Origin: Paraspadella gotoi
Lineage: Eukaryota > Chaetognatha
Assembly: GCA_051294375.1 (NCBI GenBank)
Contig: CM119268.1
Location: 5,569,221-5,633,220 of the forward strand
Direction: 5' to 3'
Length of the DNA stretch: 64,000 nt
Shown here piece by piece: positions 1 to 9,721 of the stretch. The notes under the pieces were generated by a model. The model ran no database searches. It was not told the origin of the DNA and worked only from the letters and a program-made list of their open reading frames with translations. The stretch's first letter is position 1; every line of letters starts with the position of its first letter. The position numbers were made by a program, and so were the translations under genes.

Positions 1-600
1 GTGACAAATATCTTTTCACCACCCGCTAAAAATATGCAGATGCAAATGATGCAACAAACTATGCAGAAAATGTTTCAACAGTTTGGAGTTAATATTCATC
101 CTTCAGTAATTGAACAGAGTCTCATTGCTGTTCTTCAACAAAATCTAACGCAGCAAACGATGCAAAAAATTTTGCAGGATGCGCAGTCAATTTTCAAATC
201 TTCTTCTCAAATTTCCGAAGTGAGTTCAATGCCTTCTTCGAACGCTCCTCCACAGTCGACCTCGTCTGCATGTTTTCCTTCCTCCTCACCAAATGTTCAT
301 CAAAACCTTTCGGTGATCAAGCAGGAGTCCGAGTGTCCTCAAACATGCTCCGTCTGTCACCTCTCTTTTGACCAAGACAACGACGAGTATCGCCATCATT
401 TGCTGCAGCACCTGGACGCTTTTGAAGGCAAGACCGAATGTCCATATTGTCGCGCTTATTGCGATACTTCTCTGAAAATGCGTGAACATTTTATGATCGT
501 GCATGGCCAAGTGAAGAAGATCGTTTGTCAAAAAACCTTATGCGTTCGGTCATTTTGGACTTTTAAATCGGCTGAGCGACACAAATTGAATCATAAGTGA
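1..600 (+). CDS. FLYWCH/C2H2-family zinc-finger protein, C-terminal exon (5' partial)
   Basis: The frame is open from the window edge to a TGA at 598-600, so the gene starts upstream. The visible 199 residues begin with a Gln/Met-rich stretch (about residues 10-65), then a Ser/Pro-rich linker, then three zinc fingers. Finger A is C-x2-C-x13-H-x3-H, finger B is C-x2-C-x12-H-x4-H, and finger C is C-x4-C-x12-H-x3-H with the signature SFWTFKSAERH. The same block ends the genes at 2,466-5,296 and 7,735-12,590, so all three are paralogues. A sumoylation consensus, IKQE, is encoded at 316-327, just before finger A. A nuclear DNA-binding role is inferred from the finger families. Whether this copy carries FLYWCH domains upstream is not visible. 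Confidence 0.85.
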   Translation: MTNIFSPPAKNMQMQMMQQTMQKMFQQFGVNIHPSVIEQSLIAVLQQNLTQQTMQKILQDAQSIFKSSSQISEVSSMPSSNAPPQSTSSACFPSSSPNVHQNLSVIKQESECPQTCSVCHLSFDQDNDEYRHHLLQHLDAFEGKTECPYCRAYCDTSLKMREHFMIVHGQVKKIVCQKTLCVRSFWTFKSAERHKLNHK

Positions 601-678
601 TTACTCATTTTTCTTTTTTAAAAAAATCCCAAAGAGGATTATATTGTTTGTGAACGTTTTCAGGTCTTTTATTTAATC

Positions 679-684
679 AATAAA
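679..684 (+). promoter_or_regulatory. Polyadenylation signal AATAAA
   Basis: A canonical AATAAA lies 79 bases after the stop codon of the zinc-finger gene ending at 600, in an AT-rich 3' UTR. The spacing suits a short 3' UTR. No transcript evidence is available. Confidence 0.5.
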
Positions 685-1000
685 CTTTGCTGAAAACTGA
701 TTCAATTATTCATTCGCTAATAAGTATGAACTAGGTCTTTTAAAAACAACCTATGAACACCATTTCTTTGATTTGAAATTACTTTTATTTATCGATTATT
801 ATTTTATAAATTTTTATTTGATTCTTTCTAAAGAAGAAATATGTTAAAGATTTAAAAATTGGTAAAGCAATCATTTGAATCAATATCCGTTATATTTTTT
901 CTATTTTGTAAAGAATTATTCTATACAAGCACGTACATGTAAAAAGTTTATTTCTAAATATTGTATCTCTGTAATTTTGATCGGTTCTTTAATACATTAA

Positions 1001-1240
1001 CACATCAATTTTATAAAAGACGATGATGAATACCGTTTGCATCTTTTGCAGCATCTGGAAGCCTTTGATAAAAAACTTCTCTGCCCATTCTGTCATTCAT
1101 ACTGTGGAACAGCAATCATTATGCGTCACCATTTTATGGTTGTACATGGAAAGATTTCGAAAATCTATTGCCGAGAAATGACATGCGCGCGATCATTTTG
1201 GACTCATAAATCAGCGACGCGGCATATGGAAAAACATTAA
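1001..1240 (+). pseudogene. Truncated copy of the C-terminal three-finger module
   Basis: After an in-frame TAA at 998-1000 the frame is open to a TAA at 1238-1240. From about 1,019 it encodes a close match to the family's C-terminal block: the second half of finger A (DDDEYRLHLLQHLEAF), complete finger B (CPFC...H...VH) and complete finger C with the ARSFWTHKSATRH signature. The first C-x2-C of finger A and everything before it are missing. An AG at 1,018-1,019 could in principle be a splice acceptor, but there is no good pyrimidine tract. The simplest reading is a 5'-truncated tandem duplicate. The retained zinc ligands show the decay is recent or the fragment was under constraint. Confidence 0.6.
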
Positions 1241-2465
1241 TATGCATTTTTTAGTATTTTTTATCTCATTGTTATTACGTAGTTAAGTTTAAAGTTTAAT
1301 TAGTTTTCAAGATTGTTGATCACTTAAGAACAAATAATTATAAAAATATAAAACGGATAATAGATAAGCAACAATTGAAGGAATGTTATATTTTTAAAGA
1401 TAAAGACAAAAAATAGATATAGACAAAAAATCTAAAATCTTAAAATTTTGTTCTTAATCTAAAAATAGTGATATTTTTAAAATATCTAAATGAATGATTT
1501 CTTTTTTTAAGTGATAAAATAATAGTGTCAAAATAATGCTAAATGTTTTGTAACCAATCTTTTATGATTAAGTTTTCAACTTTAGTTTAGAACTACTGCT
1601 TTAACTTAGTACATTTTATTTCGGTGATTGTTCATAACAACTAGTTTTACCTGGTAGAAATAACATGTGGACCACTACTTAAATGTTACTATTCGGTATC
1701 AATGGTTTAAAAAATAAAAATTATTAGGCGATATATAAAATTATTTTTTCCAGTATCAAAAAACCAATTATGAACAAATCTCTTCCTCTTTCTTGTTTTC
1801 GTATCCCTTTTTAGTCGCATCTGCAGATCCGGTTCTATAATTCACTGTATCGGTCCGTCGGTTCATAATGATGTCGGTAAATAAACTTAAACCATTTCAG
1901 AACATCAAATTATGATAAACTATGCTAAAAAATGGATGTCCGTCCATTCGTCCATCCGTCCATCCCTGTAAGATTTAAAGACCAATTACTAATGAGTTGA
2001 TTGGGCGACTGATTTGAAATTTTGCTTGTAGGTTAGGAAATATTTGAATGAACAGAAAATTAAATTTTAGTGAAATCGTCTTAGTGGAAATGAGTTTAAA
2101 TAAAAAAAAAATTTTAACTATTTTATTTTTTCCCTTTTATATTAAATGTAAATGCAAGCTGTAACAATAACTATAACGATTTTAAAAAAAATTATGAATT
2201 AACTTATCATCTGATAAGTTGCTTAGTAGCTTAGTACTTAATTATCGTGAGCAGATACGCGGCATTGGTTGCTCAAACTTATTATGTTGGTGTTAAGTTA
2301 TAACTCACGAGTGTAAAAAAAGTTTGTGAAACAAAGTGAAAGATTAATTTCTATACAATTCGTTAATTGTCATAAATCTCAGCATCTGATAATTGCTCAT
2401 TTCATGTTATTCATTTGCATTAGTGACAAAAACACCCAAGGGAAAAAAAACCGTTTTTTTTTACA
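1241..2465. other. Intergenic AT-rich DNA
   Basis: No coding frame with recognisable similarity is visible. The stretch is mostly A/T-rich, with a short GTCC-type tandem near 1,937-1,966 (repeated gtccatc/gtccgtc). It would contain the promoter of the gene starting at 2,466, but I see no core-promoter motif I can defend. Confidence 0.5.
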
Positions 2466-2888
2466 ATGAAACAAGATACTATAATGGACCAAGTTACTAA
2501 CTGTACAAACAACGAGGAAGTCAATCAACACAAATCTGTGCAAGTCAAGTTTCGAGAGCTGTCGTCGTCTAGTCTGAACTTGACGAGTGAAAGCGTGAAT
2601 TCCAACGAAGAAAATTTGAAAAGTGAAACGGTTGAAAATAAAAAGATGAGTTTGATCGAAAAAAAAAAGGAGGAAAAAACCCAAAAGGATGAAAAAGAAA
2701 AGAATGAAAAAGAAGAGGGAGAGAAATATACTGAACTGAGAAAAAAGAAGGAAAGTCTAACTCCAATAAAATCAGGAGAAAAGAATTCAGAAGTGGAAGC
2801 GACGACATCAAGAGCGAATAGCGTCAAGTTGGTCAATCAAATCATCACCTACGAAAACTACGAATACCGAAAGCAAAACAGTCGCCAG
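2466..2888 (+). CDS. FLYWCH-C2H2 zinc-finger gene, exon 1
   Basis: Start ATG at 2466; 141 codons to a GT donor (CAG|GTAAAC) at 2889. The exon encodes an Asn/Ser-rich N-terminus, then a highly charged Lys/Glu-rich segment (about residues 55-105) that should be disordered or helical. It closes with the first strand of a FLYWCH domain (IITYENYEYRKQNSRQ). The exon is a whole number of codons, so the intron is phase 0 and joins cleanly to the exon at 3,137. I chose this ATG because it is the first in the frame and follows an A/T-rich non-coding stretch. An upstream untranslated or coding exon is not excluded. Confidence 0.8.
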
Positions 2889-3136
2889 GTAAACAATGAT
2901 TTTTTTATTTTTATGTATTTTTAATCGATGCCGGTTTTGTGTAAGTAAAAACAATAGTTTTTTTTATATTTGGATTGCATAAAGTTTTATTTATTGGAGA
3001 ACTTGATAAAAATAATATTAATTTATCGTTCTACAATGTTGTATAGTTATATATTCTGGCCAATCGAACCATTTTGATTTTAAATTTCTTATTAAAATGA
3101 CTTAACGGTTAACCTTATCTTTCTACCCCCCCCCAG
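2889..3136 (+). other. Phase-0 intron inside the FLYWCH domain
   Basis: A 248-base intron with donor CAG|GTAAAC and acceptor preceded by a run of C (tacccccccccag). Both flanking exons are in frame without a split codon. Removing it reconstitutes a FLYWCH domain (YENYEYRK... then W-E-C-x7-C...HHH). The same position is interrupted twice in the downstream paralogue. Confidence 0.85.
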
Positions 3137-5296
3137 ATTACCCGACGTCAACAGCGTTGGGAATGTCGTCATCGTTCGAGCAAAAAGTGCAAAGGAAAGA
3201 TCGACGTCACCTTCAAGGATCCGCTCGATCTTTCCAAAGGCGTCGACGAGGTCGTCGTGGTCGATCCGCATCACCACGAGCCGTTGGACTCTAAAAAATC
3301 TCCCTTTCGGCGAGAAACACTCGTCAACGAAGTTGTGAAGAAAAAGAAAAATCATCAAAAAGGTGAGGATACTGATCCTTACCCGAATCACAATGGGGGC
3401 AAGTCGAGCGTCGACCGCCTGACTCTCGACCGCTCGACAGAGGGTCAATCAGCAGTGAACGACTCGACTATCAAAATCTCAACAAATGACTCTCCTATTA
3501 CCAAATACCAAACGGCCGTCCGCCCAACCATAGACCGCTCTATGGAACATCATTGCAAATTTTGTACAAAATCCTTCTCCATTAATGGGCGACTAACCCG
3601 TCATATCAAAGACGTTCATCAAAAACGGTTTTACCGTTGTCGGGCGTGCGACGCCGTCATTAGTGGAGGAAGTTTTAAAAAACACGTTAAATATTTCGGG
3701 CACGATCCAAACACTAGTTTCGACATTGTATACCTCGGCGATGAGCCGACTTCCGCCGGCTACCGAGAGAAGATCGGAGTAAAAAGTGACAAAAGAATTG
3801 GGAAAAGAGAAAAAGTCGAAGAAAACAAAGAGGCAGACAAAAAAGATAATAGCGACGACATTGAAGACGAAGAAAAAGATGATTTGTCCGACAAAAGTAG
3901 CGCAGATATCGAGGATGCGGCGGCTCATGTTAACCTGGAAAGCGCGACGGCGAGGGTTAAAGATCCGACGCCACAAAAATCTGAAAAAGAAAAAGTTAAA
4001 AAAAGGAAAAGTGGTTCGCCTTTAAAAAAGGCAAAGAGGGACGAAAAACCAAATTTTCTGCAGAATCTAGACCATTCAGCGACTCGTTCCGTCAAGTCCT
4101 CGGCCCCTCGTTTTTCGCTGAGGGGAATCATTGGTCCCAGACGATTCAAAGGCATTGCCAAAGAAAATAAGCGAGGCGATGATTGCGACCAAGATGACGA
4201 CGTTGGAAGCAAAGAGAAAGAGCAAGATGACGAGGACATTGTGATAATTGGTTCCGCTCCTAAAAGGCAAAAAAATATTGTTGACATTGAACTATTGACA
4301 AAAGAGAAAATCAAGAGCAATCAAAATAATAAATTAGGAAATGAAGCGATGATTTTGATGAAAAAAAAGCTGATGGAGATTGTAGGCAATGGAACCAACA
4401 ACGAAATGGGCAGTTTTGGCGGCATTGTGTCCGGTAATTCGAATGTGGCAAATGGCACTGAAAATTCAGCATCCATCAATGACTCATCGCGATCGCCGAT
4501 TCTTCCACAAATGCAACAGTTGATGTTGCAACAGCTGCAAGCCAACGCTCAGCCTTTGCTCATGCAAAATTGTTTAACACTAATGCTACAAACAATGCAA
4601 AAGAATTTAGCTCAACCAAAAAAAGTGACTAATTCGGAGAAAGGGCAAAGTTCAATGCAGATGGAAAATAAAGGACCTTCGACGGAACTACCATCTGCAA
4701 TCACGCAACCATCTGCAATCACGCAGATTCTCTCGTCTATCTTGCCACAACCGAGTCTCGCTGGGGATTCAGCCGACACCGCAAGGTCTTGTCGGTCAAA
4801 GTCGCCGGACATCTTCAAAAGATCCTCGTCGCCTTGGTCTTTTCCGTCGTCCCTGTCATCGTCGCTGTCGTCGGCGTCGGCATCAAAGACTGAAACAACT
4901 ACAGCACCCGCAGCCTCTACGTCCCACCCGCTCGCCAAAAAGCCGCGCGTCTCGGTGAAGCTCGAGGCTGCTCCGTCTCTCTCCTGCAGCGTCTGCCACC
5001 TGCCCTTTGACGTCGACGACGACGAGTTACGCTTGCACCTGCTGCGACACCTGGAGGAATTCGAGGGCAAGACCGCCTGCCCGTTTTGCCGCGCCACCTG
5101 CTCCACGCCCTCGTCTTTGCGCGATCACTTTCTTATGGTTCACGGAGGCGTCAAGAAAGTCTTTTGTCGGGAGCCGTCTTGCGCGAGGGCCTTTTGGACG
5201 TTCAAGGCTGCGAGGCGGCACGAGGCCGTTCATAGGGGAAAAGGGGGCGGGGCGGGGAAGAAAGGGGTTTCGAGTGGGCACGGGGCTGTTCATTAA
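3137..5296 (+). CDS. FLYWCH-C2H2 zinc-finger gene, exon 2 (terminal)
   Basis: 719 codons from the AG acceptor at 3135-3136 to TAA at 5294-5296; with exon 1 the protein is about 860 aa. The FLYWCH core has W149, the zinc ligands C151 and C159 (C-x7-C), and histidines 186-188. A finger pair follows from C281: C-x2-C-x12-H-x4-H, then C-x2-C-x11-H-x5-H. Residues about 355-445 are Lys/Glu/Asp-rich with probable basic nuclear-localisation clusters. A Gln/Met/Leu-rich stretch (about 595-635) and Ser-rich linker precede the consensus VKLE (4,955-4,966). The C-terminal three-finger block starts at C758 and ends with a Gly/Lys-rich tail. FLYWCH and C2H2 fingers bind DNA or protein, so a nuclear regulator is inferred; the target is unknown. 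The 3' half is GC-richer than its surroundings. Confidence 0.88.
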   Translation: MTRRQQRWECRHRSSKKCKGKIDVTFKDPLDLSKGVDEVVVVDPHHHEPLDSKKSPFRRETLVNEVVKKKKNHQKGEDTDPYPNHNGGKSSVDRLTLDRSTEGQSAVNDSTIKISTNDSPITKYQTAVRPTIDRSMEHHCKFCTKSFSINGRLTRHIKDVHQKRFYRCRACDAVISGGSFKKHVKYFGHDPNTSFDIVYLGDEPTSAGYREKIGVKSDKRIGKREKVEENKEADKKDNSDDIEDEEKDDLSDKSSADIEDAAAHVNLESATARVKDPTPQKSEKEKVKKRKSGSPLKKAKRDEKPNFLQNLDHSATRSVKSSAPRFSLRGIIGPRRFKGIAKENKRGDDCDQDDDVGSKEKEQDDEDIVIIGSAPKRQKNIVDIELLTKEKIKSNQNNKLGNEAMILMKKKLMEIVGNGTNNEMGSFGGIVSGNSNVANGTENSASINDSSRSPILPQMQQLMLQQLQANAQPLLMQNCLTLMLQTMQKNLAQPKKVTNSEKGQSSMQMENKGPSTELPSAITQPSAITQILSSILPQPSLAGDSADTARSCRSKSPDIFKRSSSPWSFPSSLSSSLSSASASKTETTTAPAASTSHPLAKKPRVSVKLEAAPSLSCSVCHLPFDVDDDELRLHLLRHLEEFEGKTACPFCRATCSTPSSLRDHFLMVHGGVKKVFCREPSCARAFWTFKAARRHEAVHRGKGGGAGKKGVSSGHGAVH

Positions 5297-6223
5297 CGCG
5301 GAACATCGTAATCACTAAAAGTTTTTGAATGGAAATGTTTTAAATGACGTACATTGTGGCTTTCAAGTTGCGCGGAGCAACTTTTCGGTCGGTCTGTCGG
5401 TCGGTATGTCTGTCCCGCTTACGTTAAAAATGCTCATAACACATGAAAAGAAAGTCACTGAGGCGTAACTCATTGGATAAACTGATCTTGTTAAATATAT
5501 TAAAACAATATCAATCGTAAAATTTTTTTTCATTTTTCAAATTTTTTTATAATAGATTCTAATAGGTCTTTTAAAAATATTATTACACCATTTTAAATTT
5601 TCTATTTTTTATCGGTTAAAATTAGATGATGAGAGAAAATGGTCTTAATAGAAAGTTTGACTCGATTTTGTATTATATATGTTGTTTCTTTCATATCTAT
5701 CGTATTAATTATATTATAATGTACTACCTCAATAGTCAATTGAAAAAAAAATTGTTCTCGTAAATTTGAATAACACTTTTATTGAAATTATTATACAAGA
5801 GACAGAAAGACGAAATAGAATTATACTCTAAAATTTTTTAGCTCTCTTGCTGAGAAGTGATTGGGTAGTGATTATTAACTAATGTCTTTTTGATCACAAT
5901 CATACTATTTTTATCAATCAGATTTTGAAGTTAAATGTTTCTCATCGGTCAAAAGGCGTAAACAAAAGTCGAAAGCCATCATCGACTAGAAAATCATGAA
6001 AACAAATATTCCGTCTTGTTTACATATCTAATTCTCGTTGTCTTAATATGAAGTTGAAATATATTGGAATTTGTGTCCCGAAGTTTAACAACATGAGTAA
6101 AATAATAGATTTAAATAGATTTATTAATAGTTACCTAAATAGAGTATCGTATTTTGAACATGTTGATGATTTCGATCATCATTTTGATACATCAAGAATT
6201 TTTGACTCAACTTTTTCGATGGC

Positions 6224-6283
<60 letters not shown>

Positions 6284-6980
6284 GATTCCCTGAAAAGGCT
6301 TCAGCCTGTCAATAATGAACGGATTTTTTCGCCCAAGATTTTGTTGAAAAACCTGCGTCTTCGAAAATAGAAAATGATAAATTTATTAGCAGCATACAAT
6401 GTACGTATAGTGTAGTATACTACACCTTTGTCACGTTACCAATTTCAGTTTGTAAATATAATTAACATACAAAATATTACATACAAAATATAATTTGCAT
6501 TTATAAAACAAGTAATCTTGCAATTTTTCATGGAGTTGTATATTTTTTTTTTAAACGCGATTTCAAGCGAGTTCTCTTTCTCGTCGTCGTTGTTGTTGTC
6601 GTTGTAGAAGAGAAACAGTTTTCGTTATCGGAATAACAAACGCAACTTTCATCTCCTCCTCCTCCTCCTTCTCCCTTCTCTTCTATAAACAAAGAATTTA
6701 TCCCCAAACAAAAATCTTCGCTTTTTTTTTTATCTCCATTGATTCTCTTTCGTGGTCAGAATTTTCTTTTAATCGCGGCTTCAGTTTATGGTCTTTTTAT
6801 GGGTCAGTCGACGACGACGACGACGATGATAACAACGACGACGATTTCTCGTTTGGACGCATCATCTGTCCATCGGCCACTTTTATCTTCACAAAAACCA
6901 GATTTTTACTGAATCATTGTGAACATATTAATCTTATAAATTAATATGCCTTTCTTATGTTTTTTTTAAGAGCCCGTTGT
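5297..6980. other. Intergenic AT-rich DNA with microsatellites
   Basis: No gene seen. Points of note are a short hairpin (GTTGC-gcgga-GCAAC) followed by a GGTC/GTCT tandem at about 5,365-5,415, a (CT)n tract at 6,226-6,280, and GTC/GTT and GAC trinucleotide runs near 6,575-6,610 and 6,808-6,845. The sequence becomes part of the large duplicated block from about 6,981. Confidence 0.5.
6226..6280. repeat. (CT)n microsatellite
   Basis: About 27 uninterrupted CT dinucleotides. Confidence 0.98.
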
Positions 6981-7734
6981 TCTAAAAGATTCCAAATAAA
7001 ATTATTCGAAAGAGATTTAAAAAAATAATTAGTAATTGACGAGATTTATCAATGTTCTAAATTGGGCCTCTTCCCTTCACAGTTCGCGAATGGCAAAAAT
7101 CCGGTGAATGTGAACCGAGTCATTCGGTCTCGGTGAATCTCACAGTCGAAGCTCAACTGAAAATTCGCGGCGAAAAAAACGCAAATGATTTTAGTTTATC
7201 AAAAAAAAAAAAAAAGAAAAAAGAAAAAATAATGTTTCTTCTGATAAAAATTTTTCCTAAACTATAACCTAAACTAAAAATAACGAAAATATATTCAACG
7301 ATAATTTGAATCGTTTGTTTTAATTTTTTTCCAAGGAAATAAAGTTTTGAAAAACGAACGATCAAAAAAAAAAAAAAAAAATGTTGTTCCTGTGGATTCG
7401 ATCCCCGGCGTCCTTCAAGTTCGTGGCAACGCCGACAATCATAATCCGGCGTCTCGCCACATTCCGACAACTTTAATTAAACTTTATTAAAATCTTCTTT
7501 GGGAAATCTTTATATAACTTGGCTCAGGATTGCGAAAAGTTTAATATTTTAAAAAAGAAAAGAAAACTCTATTGACCAATCGTATTTTAATTCTTTCTTG
7601 ATTTGAAAGCCTTTTCATTATTAATTACTGTTCTGTCTCTATTTACAGATACAGCAACCTTGTTCTTTAACGGCAGTTCAACAATCTACTTATTCCTGTT
7701 CCTGCACTAAGAGTAACTCCCACGACCTTTGCAG

Positions 7735-8325
7735 CAACCTTTTCCCTCGATGCCGCAAATGAAGCAAGAAGAATTTTTCTTTCCTCTAACGTCCGCCTCG
7801 GTCGACCAAAAGGCATTGACTGTCTCCCTCTCGCCCAGATCGAAAATAATCCACAAAAAACAAAACTCGGTCCTTACGATGACTCATCAGGAATCAGAGC
7901 AGCAGGATGCAACATTGCAGCAAAATACCCCGACTGAGCGTCCGAAGCCTCTGTTGAAGAATTCTTCCCCTTCTGATCCTAATTTGTCTCCGACAATGAA
8001 TCCAACTGCGTCTTTACGGAAAGAGTCTTTCGACATTCAAAAAGATTCTTTCTTGCTGCAGAAACAAGAGCTGCCGCATCCAGATTCCCCGATGCCGCAA
8101 GATGATCTGACTGCGGGATGTCAGCAATCCTCCCCCACGCATCTAAATCAATCCCAAAGGCAGCAACCAAAAAATCCCACACAAAACGACTCCCAGGATA
8201 AAATGAATGATGCAGCGTCTTGCTATAAAGAGGACGACATTTCACAGGAAATATTATTGACGAAAAGTTTGACGGGATCCACAGTGTACATTCATCAAGG
8301 ATACGAATATTTCAAATACAAAACG
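7735..8325 (+). CDS. FLYWCH-C2H2 zinc-finger gene 2, first visible coding exon
   Basis: The frame is open to a phase-0 donor (ACG|GTAAAA) at 8326. The first ATG in the frame is at 7750-7752. A good acceptor-like sequence (cccacgacctttgcag) ends at 7734, so this may be an internal exon. A second acceptor-like site at 7647-7648 leads into another frame (rich in Cys/Ser) that would join this one only with one extra base near 7,757; the duplicated arm has that base. The encoded ~192-197 residues are Gln/Pro/Ser-rich and probably disordered. The exon ends with the first FLYWCH strand (IHQGYEYFKYKT). N-terminus uncertain. Confidence 0.7.
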
Positions 8326-8906
8326 GTAAAAAGAAAAGAAAATTGAAAAACAAAATGTATGAAATTAAAATTATTTTGTTTGTAACTTGCTGGAACCTGC
8401 TCTTCCTGTATCATCTCCGTAATGGCTTGGAGAGTTAACAACGTGCCATCTTCAAAACCAACAGTCTTGAGCAGCTTGCCTCAGTCACAACGGTCGTTTG
8501 TAAGAGCGGGCTTATAAGTTTCCAGTGGTTAAATTAAAAACAATTCTTATTTCCAGTTACTTTACTTCAAATTTCTTTTAATTTGTGATATTTAAGATAA
8601 GTTCTTGCAAACAACTAAAGTATATGGTCACTTTTTTCCAGAAGTGTCAATTTCTGTTCTTCAAAATCCAAACTTTAATTTAATTATTTAATTCAAACAT
8701 GTTAACAAAACCAAACCTAATTCCGAACCCTGACATCTTACCCTAATCATTAATCCTAAGCACGATTCTTTAACCCTAGTCCCTAACGTAATCCCTAGCA
8801 ATTAATCTTTATCCCAATTTATTAAATTAATACCGAATTATAGCGAAAATCGGGCTCTTTAAGAAAATAAAACGATTCGAAAATCCCCACCAATTTTTTT
8901 TGTTAG
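8326..8906 (+). other. Intron 1 of zinc-finger gene 2 (phase 0)
   Basis: A 581-base intron with donor GTAAAA and acceptor tttttttgttag. It interrupts the first FLYWCH domain at the position used in the upstream paralogue. It includes a degenerate CCCTAA-like tract at about 8,700-8,830 (cctaa, ccctaa, ccctag repeated with variation). Confidence 0.8.
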
Positions 8907-9371
8907 GAACGGTATTGGAAGTGTCGTGTCAGAACCCAGAAAGCCTGCGCGGGAAGGATTCTATTTGACTTCAAAGACGAGAAAAATCCTTCGCTCGGTC
9001 TCAATTCGTTCGTCAGAGTTCAAGAGCACAACCACGGACCCACGTTTGATCCGGACTACACGCCGAAGTTTGGGTCTCGGAATCGTGAAGTGGACGAGGA
9101 TGAAGACAACGACGACAACAACAAAAACGAGAACGACGACACTGGCGGCCGCATAACAATTTCGTTGAGACGAAAGAAGCTGCAGCAGAAGCGTTTTAAG
9201 CGGACAGCTGCCGCGGCTGGGACGGCTGGCACGGCGGCGGCGGATGAGAAAGAGAAAGAAGATGAAAATAAAAGGAAGAAATCCAATGGGTTGAAGATCG
9301 TGAAGGGACTTATTGGAAACGACATCATCGTTTATCGAAAGTTCGAATACCGACTACGACTTTTAAAGTTT
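8907..9371 (+). CDS. FLYWCH-C2H2 zinc-finger gene 2, exon carrying the first FLYWCH core
   Basis: 155 codons, both ends phase 0 (acceptor at 8905-8906, donor GTAAGT at 9372). The exon opens with ERYWKC and continues C-x7-C...HNHG, the core and zinc ligands of a FLYWCH domain whose first strand is in the preceding exon. An Asp/Asn/Glu-rich stretch, an Ala/Gly/Thr-rich stretch and a Lys/Glu-rich stretch follow. The last residues (IIVYRKFEYRLRLLKF) are the first strand of a second FLYWCH domain completed in the next exon. Joined through both introns, the frame is continuous without correction, which supports the exon calls. Confidence 0.82.
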
Positions 9372-9721
9372 GTAAGTAAAATATGAAATTGGTACAACCA
9401 ATATAAAAATTATTATTATATTATGATTGAAAATTTGAAATATTATACCACTTCTTGGTTAGGGAAGTCATTAATTCTTGGAGCGAATAAACGAGACTGT
9501 GAGATAGTTTATATTGAAAGCTTGCAGGGACCTGTTATGTCATTAACTTGTAAAAGTGATGGAGGCCTTAAGCCATCATAACCTGTCCAAAGTAAGGACG
9601 CAAGATAGCTTATAGCTTATGAATGTATAATTTTATCTTGTTAGTTCCAATATCATGACTATGAATAATAATATTAATTAACGATGTTTATTTAATTTTT
9701 ATTTAATCATTGTTTTACCAG
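9372..9721 (+). other. Intron 2 of zinc-finger gene 2 (phase 0)
   Basis: A 350-base intron with a strong donor GTAAGT and acceptor tgttttaccag. It splits the second FLYWCH domain at the same position as the other two domains. It contains a copy of a dispersed repeat at about 9,515-9,620. Confidence 0.82.
9515..9620 (+). repeat. Dispersed ~100 bp repeat (SINE-body-like)
   Basis: Shares gaaagcttgcaggg.cctg, cttgtaa and ctgtccaaagt.aggac in the same order with 18,950-19,040 and 36,455-36,545, in diverged form with 47,395-47,475, and in reverse with 33,500-33,640. Order and spacing are conserved, so these are copies of one element. Confidence 0.7.

Noticed and set aside
7385-7460. Possible tRNA gene (ggattcgatccccgg on plus, gggatcgaatccac on minus)
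   Set aside because: Only a B-box-like stretch is present; neither strand gives a T stem plus acceptor stem, so no cloverleaf can be drawn.
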